Of a stretch of DNA of 64,000 nucleotides, positions 48,976-62,555 are shown piece by piece (the first letter of the stretch is position 1; every line of letters begins with the position of its first letter). Below the pieces are notes generated by a model, which saw only the letters and a list, made by a program, of their open reading frames with translations, had not been told where the DNA came from and made no database searches. Origin of the DNA: Membranipora membranacea (lineage: Eukaryota; Bryozoa; Gymnolaemata; Cheilostomatida; Membraniporidae); the NCBI GenBank assembly GCA_914767715.1, contig OU612072.1, forward strand, positions 19,842,001 to 19,906,000, in the 5' to 3' direction. A program made the position numbers and the translations under genes.

Positions 48976-51900
48976 GTTACAGGGTAGCTTGGGAGGAGCA
49001 GGGTGACAGTAACTGGGATGATCCTCATGTCCGGAAACAAACTTATGGGCGATTAACAGGAAGCCGTAGAAAGCTGACTCTAGTAGAGCTGGAAAGTGAG
49101 ACAGCTTCAGCTGGTCAGATAGCTTTATCCTTTAGTGGTGATGTACCTGCAGAGTTATCTAAGAGGCTATCTAAATCAGTGATATATCTGATACTTGTGC
49201 GGACACCAGAAAGTAACCTTAAGAGACTGAGGTTAGTAAGCTCAGTTATTGATGAGAATTAATTTACTTTGAGATCTAGTTTTTGATCCAAAATATTTTC
49301 TCACATATCCCTTCAGAATAATGCTGACTTTACTGTTAATATGAGTACCAAATTTGCATGCAGAGTTTGATCAAACCATGTTAGTCACCATTCTCCAAGG
49401 GTAGGAAAATTGATGTGAGGTTATAGTGTAGGCTCTAATGCGATTGACATACTTGAATTATGTATATCTGTATTGGTATGTTTTAGATTACCAGAGATGA
49501 CATCACAGAAGCATCTATATGTTAGCCGGTGTGAAGGTGATGAGCTGAATCAGTGTCTATCCACACTAACTGCAGATCTGGTATCTCTGACTCTGTGGGG
49601 CTGTAATCTGACTAAGCTACCTGAGAGGTAAATATATCATCAATATAAGCAGGATGTAAGATTACCATGTGGTCACATTATATACTAATGACTATTAATA
49701 TTATATAATACAGACCATCTGTAAGCTCCTATTGAACTAACAATGGTACATATTCTGTGTAGCTATTTAAGTTGTCTTAATGTTGTATATAACAATATCA
49801 GTGAAATTATAAACTGAGCCTATAAAGCTAATGGCATAACTTACTATATTTATTATGACAATTTAAGATAATCTGAGAGGTATAGATTGTTGGACGATTT
49901 GATTGTATTACTAGACGTCAGTCAGGCCTCAGTAACACTGTGCAATATCGGTTCCTATTCAGAGCCTATTCCATGCGGGGATAATGACTGTATAAATAGA
50001 TGAAGCTATACCTACATTGTATAATTACAATTGAATTGAATAAGTTGTCTACTTATACCATACATTGAATAATTATAGTTGCATAATTTTGCCAGGAATG
50101 TGGTATAATCATTGTATAAAGTGGAATAATGAAGGTATGCTAGGCACTAATCAGCCCTTGGCAGTGACACTTTGATCTTAGCCAATAGGCCGTACTGAGA
50201 GTGTGATACATCCTAGTAAACTAGAATGCCTCCTAGAGGTGAGACCATGGAGAACCTCCTAATCATGAGTATGCAGCAAGCTGCCAGAAACCGAAACAGG
50301 CACTAATCAGCCTTTGGCCATGACACTTTGATATTAGCCAATAGGCCGAGAAGCGAGTTGCTATATGTATGACTTGGGTCAGTAAAATTTAAGCAGACAG
50401 TTTTGTGTATAAGAAAAACGTTAAATTTCAACAAATAAATTTTTCTCGATTTATTTGTGGCCTTTTCTTAGTGGTATAAATCCATATTCAATTGCCTATG
50501 TTTTCAAACGCATCCGGCTGCACATCACTGATTTTTAAATCCTGCATGTGATCTTTATGTCGAAAGTGAATGAAGTGTTTGGTTAATCAAGGGAGACAAC
50601 TCTGAACTCTATATAGTTATAGTTTGGTGTAAATATGGACATTTTCTTAAATTTCTCAGCTCCTTGCTAAACAAATTCCTGATTTGAAGTCATCATACTT
50701 AGTTCCATACAAAAGATGATATTCAAATGCTGCAATGCCAATAAAATTCAAGTGTCCACCAGTTACTGTCCCTATAGCATAGGACAACTCCAACAAATAG
50801 GACAAAAGTTCATGATCCCTTTTGCCTGCAGCTCAAAGCCTAAATGCAGGCAAATTGGATCATGCTTGATCTGGAGATTAGTACAGTGTTGCTGATATAT
50901 TTGCAAATCAACAAACCAGAATCTTCTTTACAATTACATTTGCCTATTTGGCTGGTCACCCTGACGATATTACTATTTTGTATCTTTACCAAAGTCTTAA
51001 ATTCCCATTTATCTTTTTCCAGTGTTATTGTTAGAAATTTTATTGAATTAAGAGTCAGTTTTTTTAATTGATCATTCTTTTGCATACATGAATGGGTATG
51101 CGATACAATCATCAATAGGAGAAGCTTAATTAGCAATCTTCAAATTCAAAATCCGAGAGGTATGAGCGAAAAACCTGGATTAGGGACAATGAATCAATGA
51201 TCACATCATCGGTTCTACACCTTCCAATGACGTTACGAAGCCCCACAATTAAGTGCCTCACTTCAGCTGTATATAGTGATCTGTCTAGGTTTATTATTAA
51301 GTCTATGTGAGGATCAGATGGTGAATGGCTGACATGAGACAATTACTTACTTAATTTGTGTATTTGAAAAAGTTAAATATGAATGAAATAAAACAATAAA
51401 TATATCAAAAGGTACTCCATTTATTCCATACTATCAGCCACGAAGATTTTCAACGCTGTATTCTATTCCCTGGGAGGTCTTCACCTCATTACTGGGTATT
51501 TGTCTGTTTGTGAAGTATTTGAGTTTCTCACGATGTCACGTCAAATGCTGCCGTCAGTAGTCAGCGGATCAATTGAGACAATTTGCATTGCATTACTCAA
51601 TTTCTTGAGGGTTTATTACCCCATGACTTGTGTTTTCGTCTGTTTGCTAAGCATTTGAGCTTCTCTTGATCTCATGCCAAATGCTGCCATAGCTCTGCAG
51701 CAGGCAATTGATTCCATAACAAAACCTTCATATTCTTGCTCACCATGCTTGAAAACCCTTACAAACCTAAACACATTGAATTCCAGCATGTTTAAAATTT
51801 TGACAAAAATAGGCCAGTGTGTTGCAAATTGAATAAGCTGACCCATATAACCAAATCGAGCAACTCTTTTTTTTCATCCAATCTCACTGCTGTAAGAATT

Positions 51901-54900
51901 TATTTTCGAGTTGTTCTCTCTCGACAAATGGATATACACAGACTGAACGGTAATATGCGTAAGTTTTTATGCATTGCGCTGCTGGGAAATCTTTGGTAGC
52001 TATACAAACTTCGTTTGTTTTTGTACATCATCGAAATTTGCAAATCATTAAAACATCACAGCCTTAAATAAATTCTAGACAATCATTATTTTTGTATTTT
52101 TGTTGTCTAGGCAGCCAAGGCCACTTATTTTACTCTGTAGGAGGGGTTACAATGTTTGGTCTATTTCCCTGCATTCAGAGTTGCTCTCCTATGAGTGCAA
52201 ACTTAATACAAGAGAATAATGGATCAAACTTGATCTTAGAATACACTGCATTTTAGGGAGTTCCTGTGAGGCGAAGAATTCAGAGTGATTCTGGGCTATC
52301 CAGAAAATAATTGTATAAACTGGCAATAATGTGAAGATTATATTTCTTTGTCTGCAGCATTGCAAATATGACATCGCTGAAGGAGCTGGACTTACACGAT
52401 AACAATCTAAGTAGAGATGATCAGCTGGGTCAGACATTGTCAGCACTAACTAATCTGGAGAAATTGATCCTGATTAACTGTGAGCTGACTAAGATACCTG
52501 AAAGGTAATGACACAAATTAAGGCTTGTGGCATGTCGAAGATACTCTTTATAAGGAAACAAAAGCCATGCAGCAAGTCAAAATGTATGTCAATGCCAAAT
52601 GGATTGGGAGTTGTCTCATCACTTAAAACTCCCAAATGATTCAGAACGATTCTCTTATTTTGAGAACAAGCCATGCGTCTAATTGCCTGACTGTTGAAAA
52701 GTGATCCTTATATTTTTCTGAAGAGCATATACCTTTTGAAATTAATGGGTCCAAACTTAAAACAAAGGAAAAATGATCAAACTTGATCTAAGAATATAGT
52801 GCATTTCAGGATGATCTCGTGAGGCGAAGAAGTCAGAGTGACTCTGGGCTAACCGAAAAAAAAATTGTATAAAACAGGGAATAATGGGGAAATCATATTT
52901 TCTTTTCTCCAGCATTGCTAAGATGACATCGCTGAAGGAGCTAGACTTAAACAATAACTATCTAAGTAGAGATAATCAGCTGGGTCAGACACTGTCACCA
53001 CTCACTTATGTGGAGATACTGAACCTGAGCAGCTGTCAGCTGACTAAGATATCTGACAGGTAATGACACCCATCGGCCAAAACCTCAGTTTATTTAGTTT
53101 ATTCACCTTTGCCCTTTTGATTTCATCATTCAGGTCCAGGTATCTGAGAACTATATAAGGTTTGCTAAAGTCACTAAAACCCCAATACAGCAAAAAAACC
53201 GTATGTGAGAATGTTAAATTGATTGGGAGTCTTATCACTTAAAATTGTCAAATTATTTCTCATAGTGTTCTAATTTTGAGGACCAGTCATGCGTTTAATT
53301 GCCCAACAAATAAAAAGTGTTTCTAAATTTTTGTCAAAGATTGTCATCATATATGCTGAAGATTATTTAGGCTTATTTAAATCCCTGTTTTAGTGTTGGG
53401 GAGTGAATGCTAAAATGCAAGAGTTTTTGTGCATCGCTCTGTTGAGAAACCTATAGTAGCTTTACAACATTTCTGTCTTTGGTTGATAAAATGGATTTAA
53501 CAAGTGTACAGACAGCACCTTAAATGAAGAAAATTACTTAATATGACCTTTTTTGTCGTGTTGATACATCATCAAATCTTGCGAAAACAAAGAAAACATT
53601 ACAGCCTTAATTTTTTTGTAAACACGTGTTTTATGTATTTTTGTTGTCCAGACAGCCAAAGCCCCTTATTTAACTCTGTAAGAGGAATTACCATGTTTGG
53701 TCCATTTTCCTGCATTCAGAGTTGCTCTCCTATGAGTTCAAACTTAATACAAGAGAATAATGGATCAAACTTGATCTTAGAATACACTGCATTTTAGGGA
53801 GTTCCTGTGAGGCGAAGAAATCAGAGTAACTCCGGCTATCGGAAAAACAATTGTATAAAACTGGGAATAATGCGTACATTATATTTTTTTGTCTGCAGTA
53901 TTGCAAAGAGTACATCCCTCAAAGAGCTAAACTTAGACAGTAACAACCTAAGTAGAGATGATCAGCTGGGTCAGACATTGTCAGCACTAACTAATCTGGA
54001 GAAACTGAACCTGAGACACTGTAAGCTGACTAAAATATCTGACAGGTAATGACACCCATCGACCAAAACCTCAGTTTATTTAGTTTATACATCTTTACCC
54101 TTTTGATTTCATCATTCAGGTCAAGGTATATGAGAGGTATATAAGGTTTGCTAAAGGCACTGAAACCCCAATGCAGCAAAAAAAAGTATGTCAGAATGTT
54201 TAATTGATTGGGAGTCATCTTATCACTTAAAACTGTACAATGATTTCTCAGGGTTCTCTACTGTTTTTGATTTAGTCATGCGTTTACTTGCCCAACAAAT
54301 ATAAAGTGTTTCTAAATGATTGTCAAACACAGTCATCATATGCTGAAAAATTATTTAGGTTGTTTTATTTCCCTGTTTCAGTGTTGGGTAGTGAATGCTA
54401 AAATGTAACAGTTTTCTTGCATCGCTCTGTTGAGAAACCTATAGTAGCTATACAACATTTCTGTCTTTGGTTGATAAAATGGATTTAACAAGTGTACAGA
54501 CTGCACCTCAAAAAAGAACATTACTTATTATGACCTTTTTTGTCGTGTTAATACATCATCAAATCTTGCAAAAGAAAAGAAAACATTACAGCCTTAATTT
54601 TTTTGTGAACACCTGTTTTATGTTTTTTTGTTGTCGAGATAGCCAAAGCCCCTTATTTAACTCTGTAAGACGAATTACCAAAATTGCTCCATTTTCCTGC
54701 ATTCAGAGTTGCTCTCCTATGAGTTCAAACTTAATACAAGAGATTAATGGATCAAACTTGATCTTAGAATACACCTCATTTTAGGGAGTTCCTGTGAGGT
54801 GAAGAAATCAGAGTAACTCTGGGCTATCCGAAAAATAATTGTATAAAACTGGGAATATTGTGAAGATTATATTTCTTTGTCTGCAGTATTGCAAATATGA

Positions 54901-57900
54901 CATCGCTGAAGGAGCTATACTTAGACGATAACAGTCTAATCAGAGATGATCAGCTGGGTCAGACATTGTCAACACTCACTAATCTGGAGATACTGTACCT
55001 GAGCAGCTGTCAGCTAACTAAGATATCTGATAGGTAATGACACAAATTGGCCAAAACCTCAGTTTATTTAGTTTAATCATCTTCACCCTTTTGATTTCAT
55101 CATTCAGGTCAAGGTATATGAGAGGTATATAAGGTTTGCTAAATGCACTGAAACCCCAATGCAGCAAAAAAAAGTATGTCAGAATGTTAAATTGATTGGG
55201 AGTCATCTTATCACTTAAAACTGTCCAATGATTTCTCAGGGTTCTCTACTTCTTTAGATTTAGTCATGCGTTTACTTGCCCAACAAATAAAAAGTGTTTC
55301 TAAATTTTTGTCAAAGACAGTCATCATATATGCTGAAAACTATTTAGGTTTTTTTATTTCCCTGTTTTAGTGTTGGCTATTGAATGCTAAAATGCAACAG
55401 TTTTTTTGCATCGCTCTGTTGAGAAACCTATAGTAGCTATACAACATAGCTGTCTTTGGTTGATAAAAAGCATTTAACAAGTGTACAGACAGCACCTTAA
55501 AAGAAGAAAACTACTTATTATGACCAAGGAGTTTGAAAGAGAAGTGGAAACGGCCTCTCATTTCAAATTGTTGTTTGTCTCCACTGGTTATTGTCCTCTC
55601 TTTGTCAGCAAAGGTTTTTCATGACCACAGCCAACCAGAGCAGAGACTGCAGAGAGTGACTTCGTGCCAAAAGCAGTACAACTTGAGTTGCTGTAATAAT
55701 TTTGATGAACTGTCCAATCAGCAAGAGCATAGTTGTGAAATCCAAATTATCAAGATGGGTTCTATTGCAACTTTCCAAAAGTGTTTGAACCTCTTGAAAA
55801 GAAACTAAACTAAGTAGCAAAGAGATATAGATAGCATTCAGGTATAGTCCATGTTTCAAACTATAGTCTAGTCTTACCTGGGACTCCAAAGCCCTCTGCT
55901 ACTCACATGAGAAGGGAAAGTTTCATTGCAGACATGGCCATAAATTTGCCTCATAATTTGGTAATCAATGGTGGTTTTCATCAGTCAAACGTGGTATGTT
56001 ATGCCTCCCATTGTCACTTAGGTGTTAGAAAGGGCTTATTTAAGTACTTTCACTACTTTTATCTGGTCTCAGTTCCTCACATGGTTTTTAAATGGTGAAT
56101 GAATGATTTATCTTCAGTCTCTCTATCCCCCATCAAACATTTGCATTGGAATTATAATTCAATACCCTGCAAAAGTGGTTACTATATTACTAGCTATGTC
56201 TCATCTACACTTGTGGTGATTTACATCATGATATATTGTCTCTGGGTGTCTGAATATGCCATTGAGTAAGCATGTCAAATATCTTAATAATTTTCAACTG
56301 GAGACAGACATAAAGAGACTGAGGACTTAAATGAATTTTAATGGAGGGACCATATTAGTACAACCCTTGGAAACAGCCTTGTTAAGTCACAGGCTACATT
56401 TCGTTTCCACTCCCTCTCTGTAACTCCCTGTTATGACCTTTTTTGTTGTGTTGATACATCATCAAGTCTTGCGAAAAAAATGAAAACATTACAGCCTCAA
56501 TTTTTTTGTGAACACCTGTTCTATGTATTTTTGATGTCGAGACATTCAAAGCCCTTTATTTAACTATGTAAGACAAATTATCAAGTGTGGTCCATTTTCC
56601 TGCATTCAGAGTTGCTCTCCTATGAGTTCAAACTTAATACAAGAGAATAATGGATCAAACTTGATCTTAGAATACACCTCATTTTAGGGAGTTCCTGTGA
56701 GGCGAAGAAATCAGAGTAACTCTGGGCTATCCGAAAAATAATTGTATAAAACTGGGAATAGTGTGAAGATTATATTTCTTTGTCTGCAGTATTGCAAAGA
56801 TGACATCGCTGAAGGAGCTGGACCTATACAATAACAATCTACGTAGAGATAATCTGCTGGGTCAGACATTGTCAGCACTAAATAATCTGGAGATACTGAA
56901 CCTGAGCAACTGTCAGCTGACTAAAATATCTTATAGGTAATGACACCCATCGGCCAAAACCTCAGTTTATTTAGTTTATACATCTTTACCCTTTTGATTT
57001 CATCAATCAGGTCCAGGTATATGAGAGGTATATAAGGTTTGCTAAAGGCACTGAAACCCCAATTCAGCAAAAAAAAGTATGTCAGAATGTTGAATTGATT
57101 GGGAGTCATCTTATCACTTAAAACTGTCCAATGATTTTTCAGGGTTCTCTACTTTTTTTAGATTTGGGCATGCATTTAATTGCCCAACAAATAAAAAGTG
57201 TTTCTATTTTTTTGTCAAAGACACTCATCATATATACTGAAAATTATTTAGGTTTTTCTCATTTCCGTTTTAGTGTTGGGTAGTGAATGCCAAAATGCAA
57301 CAGCTTTTTTGCATTGCTCTGTTGAGAAACCTATAGTAGCTATACAACATTTCTGTCTTTGGTTGATAAAATGGATTTAACAAGTGTACAGACACCACCT
57401 TAAAAGAAGAACATTACTTATTATGACATTTTGTGTCGTGTTGATACATCATCGAATCTTGCAAAAAAAAATAAAAGATTACAGCCTTATTTTTTTTGTA
57501 ATCACCTGTTTTATGTATTTTTGTTGTCAAGACAGCCAAAGCCCCTTATTTAACTCTGTAAGACGAATTACCAAGTTTGGGCCATTTTTCTGCATTCAGA
57601 GTTGCTCTCCTATGAGTTCAAACGTAATACAAGAGAATAATGGATCAAACTTGATCTTAGAAAACTCTGCATTTTAGGGAGTTCCTGTGAGGCGAAGAAA
57701 TCGGAGTAACTCTGGGCTATCCGAAAAATAATTGTATAAAACAGGGAATAATGTGGAAATCATATTTTATTTTCTCCAGCATTGCTAAGATGACATCGCT
57801 GAAGAAGCTGAACTTATACTATAACAATCTACGTAGAGATAATCAGCTGGGTCAGACATTGTCAGCACTAACTAATCTTGAGATACTGAACCTGGGACAC

Positions 57901-59425
57901 TGTCAGCTGACTAAAATATCTGACAGGTAATGACACCCATCGGCCAAAACCTCAGTTTATTTAGTTTATTCATCTTTACCCTTTTGATATCAACATTCAG
58001 GTCAAGGTATATGAGATGTTTATAATGTTTGCTAAAGGCACTGAAACCCCAATGCAGCAAAAAAAACGTATGTCAGAATGTTAAATTGATTGGGAGTCAT
58101 CTTATCGCTTAAAACTGTTCAATGTTTTCTCAGGGTTCTCTACTTGTTGTAGATTTAGTCATGCGTTTACTTGCCCAACAAATAAAAATTGATTTTCAAT
58201 TTTTGTCGAGGACAGTCATCATTAACGCTGAGGGTTATTTAGGTCTTTGTTGTCCCTGTTTAGGTGTTGGGTAAAGAACACTAATATGCAACATTTCTTT
58301 CGCATCGCTCTGTTGAGAAACCTGTAGAAGCTATACAACATTTCTGTCTTTGGTTGATAAAATGGATTTAATCAGCGTACGGACAGCACCTTAAAAGAAT
58401 AAAATTAGTAAATTATTACTCGTTGTGACCTTGTTTGTCGTGTTTATGCATCATCCAAGTTTGCAAATAGATCAAAACATCACAGGCTTTTTTTATTTCT
58501 AAACAGAATTATTTTATGTATTTGTGTTGTAAAGACAGCCAAAGCCCTTTTTTTAACTCTGTAAGACGACTTACCAAGTTTGGTCCTTTTGCTTGCATTC
58601 CGAGTTTCTCCCCTATGGGTGCAAACAGAAACAAGGGAACAATAGATGAAACTTGATCTAAGAATACACTGCATTTTGGGAAAATCCTGTGAGGCGAAGA
58701 AATCCGAGATTCTAAACTCTTGTCGAAAACAGTCATCATATACGCTGAGGAAAATTTGGGATTATGTTCTCCCTGTTTTTGTATTGGGTAGTGAATGCAA
58801 CAGATTTTTACATTGCCCTGTTTAAAATCCTATAGTAGCTATACAACATTCCTGTTTCAGGTTGATAAAATGGCTTACCCAGTGTACGGATGGTACCTGA
58901 AACGCAAAACATTTCTTATTATGACCTTGTTTGTTTTGCTCATACATCATCCAAATTTGCAGGGAAATCAAAACATTACGGCATTAATTTATTTGTAAGC
59001 AACTTTTTTTTCTATTCTTGTTCTCGAGAATGCCAAAGCCCCTTATTTAACTCTGTAAGACGAATTACCAAGTAAGGTCCATTTGCCTACATTCACAATT
59101 GCTCCCCATGGGAGAAAACTGAAAGTGCAAGCAGACAGAATGGATCAACCTTGATCTAAGAATACACTGCATTTAAGGAAAGTCCCATGATGCAGAAAAA
59201 TCAGACTGACTCTGGACTGATTGAAAAAAATTGAATAAAACAGGGAATAATATGGAAATCATATTTTCTTTTCTGCAGCATCGCTAAGATGACATCACTG
59301 AAGGATCTATTCTTACTTGATAACGATCTACGTAGAGATGATCAGCTGAGTCAGACATTGTCAGCACTCACTAATCTGGAGATACTGGACCTGAGCAGCT
59401 GTAAGCTGACTAAGATACCTGACAG
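48976..59425 (+). CDS. Leucine-rich-repeat protein gene (internal exons; both ends missing)
   Basis: Exons: 48976-49231 (85 residues with no recognised domain, contains NWDDPHVRKQTYGRL), 49487-49627 (LRR-like, 141 nt), then seven 147-nt LRR exons at 52358-52504, 52913-53059, 53899-54045, 54887-55033, 56790-56936, 57780-57926 and 59279-59425. From 49231 on, every junction is GT-AG and phase 2, so any exon can be added or lost without a frame break. Each 49-residue exon holds two repeats (SLKELDLxxNNL and LTNLEILNLSSCQLT). LRRs form binding surfaces and occur in NLR-type and other receptors. No NACHT, death, TIR or membrane segment is visible in the window, so an NLR assignment would be a guess. 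Start, any upstream domain and the terminal exon are not found. Confidence 0.8.
50142..50356 (-). mobile_element. U2-headed SINE, second copy, with a duplicated head
   Basis: On the minus strand a full unit starts TCGCTTCTCGGCCTATTGGC (50356 downwards). Its body is nearly identical to the copy at 42870-43087, and it is joined at about 50191 to a second partial U2 head (50191-50142). It lies in an intron of the LRR gene. The head duplication suggests a dimer or template switching. Confidence 0.7.
50840..51342 (-). pseudogene. Possible SWIM-type zinc-finger remnant
   Basis: Two minus-strand frames abut. The downstream one has CNCKEDSGLLICKY, which resembles a SWIM finger (CxC..CxH) with His replaced by Tyr, preceded by an IVRVTSQIGK stretch as in transposon SWIM proteins. 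If correct, it is a decayed second accessory gene of an ISL2EU-like or MULE-like element inside the LRR gene intron. Weak evidence. Confidence 0.25.
52090..59425 (+). repeat. Tandem array of LRR exon-plus-intron units (about 988 bp)
   Basis: Exon starts are spaced 555, 986, 988, 1903, 990 and 1499 bp. The 1903-bp spacing is one unit plus the hAT-like MITE. The 1499-bp spacing holds an extra partial unit whose intron blocks (58550-58710) are present but whose exon is deleted. The 555-bp spacing is a shortened intron. Conserved intron landmarks include GTTGCTCTCCTATGAG and GGAGTTCCTGTGAGGCGAAG. Confidence 0.9.
55526..56430. mobile_element. hAT-like non-autonomous element (about 905 bp) in an LRR intron
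   Basis: TTATGACC occurs on both sides (55518-55525, 56431-56438). The sister introns have it once (for example near 54530 and 57421). Ends read (C)AAGGAGTT and, inverted, CAGGGAGTT. An 8-bp duplication with CAGGG-like ends is typical of hAT elements. Open frames inside have no recognisable transposase domain. Confidence 0.75.
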
Positions 59426-59875
59426 GTAACAACACCCATTGATCGATACATCAATTTATAATTCATATGTATCTATTTTTGTCATCATCAAGAAGTTTTC
59501 ATAAAGATATTAAAGCGAACAATCAGCAAAAGAATAATGTAAGTCAGAATGTTAAATTAATCGGGAGTTGTCTCATCACATAAAGTTGTCAATCGATTTC
59601 CAGGGTTCTCTAATTTAGTCAAGTAGTCATGTGTTGAATTTCTTGACAAACATAAATTATTTCTAAACTTTGATCGAAAACAGTCACCATAAATGCAGAG
59701 GAATATTTAGGTTTTTGTTGTCCCTGTTTTAATGTTGGGTAGTGAGCGCTTATATGCAACAGTTTTTTTGCATTGCTCTGTGGAGAAACCGAAGAGCACA
59801 AACATCACTTATTTGACTTTATTTGTCGAGTTGATACATCATACAAAATTTTAAGAAAATCAAAACATTACCGCC

Positions 59876-60300
59876 CTAATTTTTTGTAAGCCGCTGTTTC
59901 TTGAATGAGGGTATTGTCGGCGTGTCTAATAATATTATGTATATTCTGTGATGACCTGCTAAGCCCACATGTGGGCTAACGGTAGATGTTATGAAAGAAT
60001 CTATGACTTCTTTCTTGATGATATTATGTTTATTATGTTGTTGGCGTCGTGTTAGACAGCTGTATATCCAATCGATGATGTTTTGGTGAAGGTTGGTCTT
60101 TATTAGTTTGTTCATGAGTAATGTTTGGGATATTGTATCAACGGTGCTTTAACATCAATGGAGAGGGATTTTAAACAGTCCTAAGGTTTAGCATCAAGAT
60201 ATTGTGTTAGATACTGTGTGACTGTGTCAAAAGTAAGCAGTTGAACATCCTCGGTAGATCGGCTTTGGAGATATGGTTAGAATCTTCGATAAACAAACAG
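59876..60300 (-). pseudogene. Decayed LINE reverse transcriptase fragment
   Basis: Minus-strand conceptual frames show a SIDVKAPFDTISHTLLMNKL-like stretch, as in the first catalytic motif of non-LTR reverse transcriptases, then NIIDWIYSCLTRR. Stops and frame changes break it. Confidence 0.6.
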
Positions 60301-61030
60301 AAATGTTTAGGCAGAAGTATCCGGACGCATACTAATAGATAGAAGAAAGTGATGTTAGGCCCAGTTTTTACAAAACTACACATGATGACTTCGAAACGTC
60401 AAATAAAATGGGAGTTGCCCCATCTCTAAACGTAGTTTGATAACTTCCATGTTGTGAACGAGGTTAAAAGCAATGAAATTATTTTTTTATCAGTCTCAGT
60501 GTCATCCTATTCAAAAGAAACTAGGGCCAATTTAAGAAAGTTATCACATTGTCGATTATAATTATACTAAATGACATTGAGGTTGCTGCCATCCTCTTAA
60601 TACCTGATGGTCGCCTGAAAATTGCTGTTTCTGTTTTCAATTGTCCGTAGTAAATCACTTTCGACAATTCTTTTTTTGGTTTCTGCAAGAATTTATTGTA
60701 TTTAAAATCAAAGGACTAAAGTAGTGAAATAAAATAAGGCAGCAGCATGGTGAGATTATTCCAGGACTAGTATGGCGACCATCCGAAAAGCCGGAAAACA
60801 AAGGCTACTGTCCCCAGGGCGAGCCCAGACACGCAGCCTACACGACAAGAAGCGATCCACACCTCCACAGCGAGGACGCCAACCTCCAACGCAAAGCAGA
60901 ATGAGCTGCCCCCTCTTCCCCCAGTAGGTGTGAATTCCACCTGTGGTTAACAGTGACCTCTCCCCTCTACAGTTGTTGGCTTTCTTTAGGGCAAATTTTT
61001 CCTTCGACCTAGTGGCTGTAATAGCAGGGG
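60301..61030. other. Decayed element DNA, nothing definite
   Basis: Contains a GC-richer patch at 60770-60970 that may be LINE 3' sequence. No frame is supported. Confidence 0.3.
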
Positions 61031-61031
61031 C

Positions 61032-62110
61032 TTAAATTTCTAACTCCCCATGAAGGCGAGTATTATTAAAATGTAACAAATAGCGGTATTCAAAAAGTAT
61101 TTCAATGGGCATAATTTGATCATCAGAGAAGAAAGAGGTCACATGACCACGTGGGCGGATTATGAGTATGACATGGAGAGCTGATTTTTGAAGTAAATAG
61201 ATGTGATTAAGATGACAATTTGCGGCATGACCATGAAACTCAATACCACAAACTATATGTGGATAAAAGAATGTGCAATACAAATTGATCATCGTAGGAA
61301 TATCGAAATATGGTCATACACTACGCATTAAAAATAGGATGTAGTTCAATTTTCGACAAATTTCTAAAATATGGGTTTAAAAAATAATGCTCTCATCAAG
61401 GTGAATGCCGAGAAATTTGGTGCTTTTTTTTGTCTCTAAATTCTGATTGCCAATTTTAATTTGGAACTGTTCAGGATCTAAAATTTGCTTATTTTGGGAT
61501 TTGAAAATTACCTGAAATATTTTTGAATAGTTTTGAATCAATTTATTACTCAAGCACCATTGTTCAATTTTATGAACATTTTATTTTAAAATTTCACGAT
61601 CATTGGAAAATATATTTGTTTCGTCGGCAAAGAGAATATATTGAAACATTGGCGCAGATATTACCAAATCATTGATAAATATTAAAAACAAAATTGAACC
61701 TAATACACATCCCTGATGAACTCCTATATCGACCTTTTTCATTGTACTGGAATGAACGTTGATTTTGACAAATTATTTTCCGTTTTCTAAATAAGATTTC
61801 AACAAGTCACATGCATCATTTGTAAAATTATGAAAAGGCTAATTTTTGATTAAAATATCATGGTTGATGGTATCAAAAGCCTTGCTGAAGTCCTTGTGTA
61901 ATTTTACTGTTATTAAAACTTTCGTACAGGTGTTCCATTAGTCTAGATATAGCAAAAGTTGTGTTCCGTTTTTCACGGAATCCAAACTGGCTGTCAATTA
62001 AAATATTAGAATTTTCCAAATAGAATCGAAGTTCGATAGCTACTACTTTTTCTGCAACTTTGGATATTGCAGTTAATATAGACAATATCGGCCGATAGTT
62101 GTTACACTCA
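61032..62110 (-). pseudogene. Decayed CR1/jockey-type LINE reverse transcriptase
   Basis: Broken minus-strand frames show the expected order: LTAISKVAEKVV..SQFGFREKRNT (62090-61930), DFSKAFDTINHDILI (about 61890-61850), GVHQGCVLGSILFL (about 61735), FADET at the catalytic FADD position (about 61625), and a C-terminal LYCTFFYPHIVCGIE..LLQKSALHVI (61290-61180). The Asp-to-Glu change in the catalytic pair and the frameshifts mean it is dead. Confidence 0.8.
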
Positions 62111-62481
62111 AACTTCTTGAGAAGTTTTTCCTTTTCCCTTTACTTGATAGCCGGCTAGCTCGCCCCATCTCCTACCCAGTAGAAAATCCCAGGTAGAGAG
62201 GTTCCAAGGTGAAACAATATTGACCCTGGCTGATAGTCTTTGTGTTTGGAGGGGCAAGCAACCCTTGGGATGGGTCGGATTTGCGCTTCCTTGCATTTAT
62301 CTGGAAGGTAGATCGCATTAAACATAATATGTTATTGAGATACAATAAAACATCTTCTTCACTGAGACCTGAGGCCAAAGCTCAGTGTGAAATACTCAAG
62401 TTGTTTAAATTTAATGATGTAGTGGGTGTAAGTAGTAATATATAAAACAGTGGGTTATACCCATCCACCTCCTTGCTTCTT

Positions 62482-62555
62482 TTGGTCTCAACCGGGATTT
62501 GAACCTGGACCACTCACTTTGATGGAGCAGACTAGCCACTCGGCCACGCCGTCCC
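62482..62555 (-). mobile_element. tRNA-like sequence, probable SINE head
   Basis: On the minus strand it contains TGGCCGAGTGGCTAG (A box, Ser/Leu-like D arm) and GGTTCAAATCC (B box) at normal spacing, 74 nt long. The acceptor stem does not pair and the T stem has a mismatch, so it is not a credible functional tRNA. Confidence 0.55.

Noticed and set aside
53044-57109. Recurrent minus-strand frames (MTPNQFNILTYFFLLHWGF..) after each LRR exon
   Set aside because: Antisense readings of the duplicated introns; conserved because the whole unit is duplicated.
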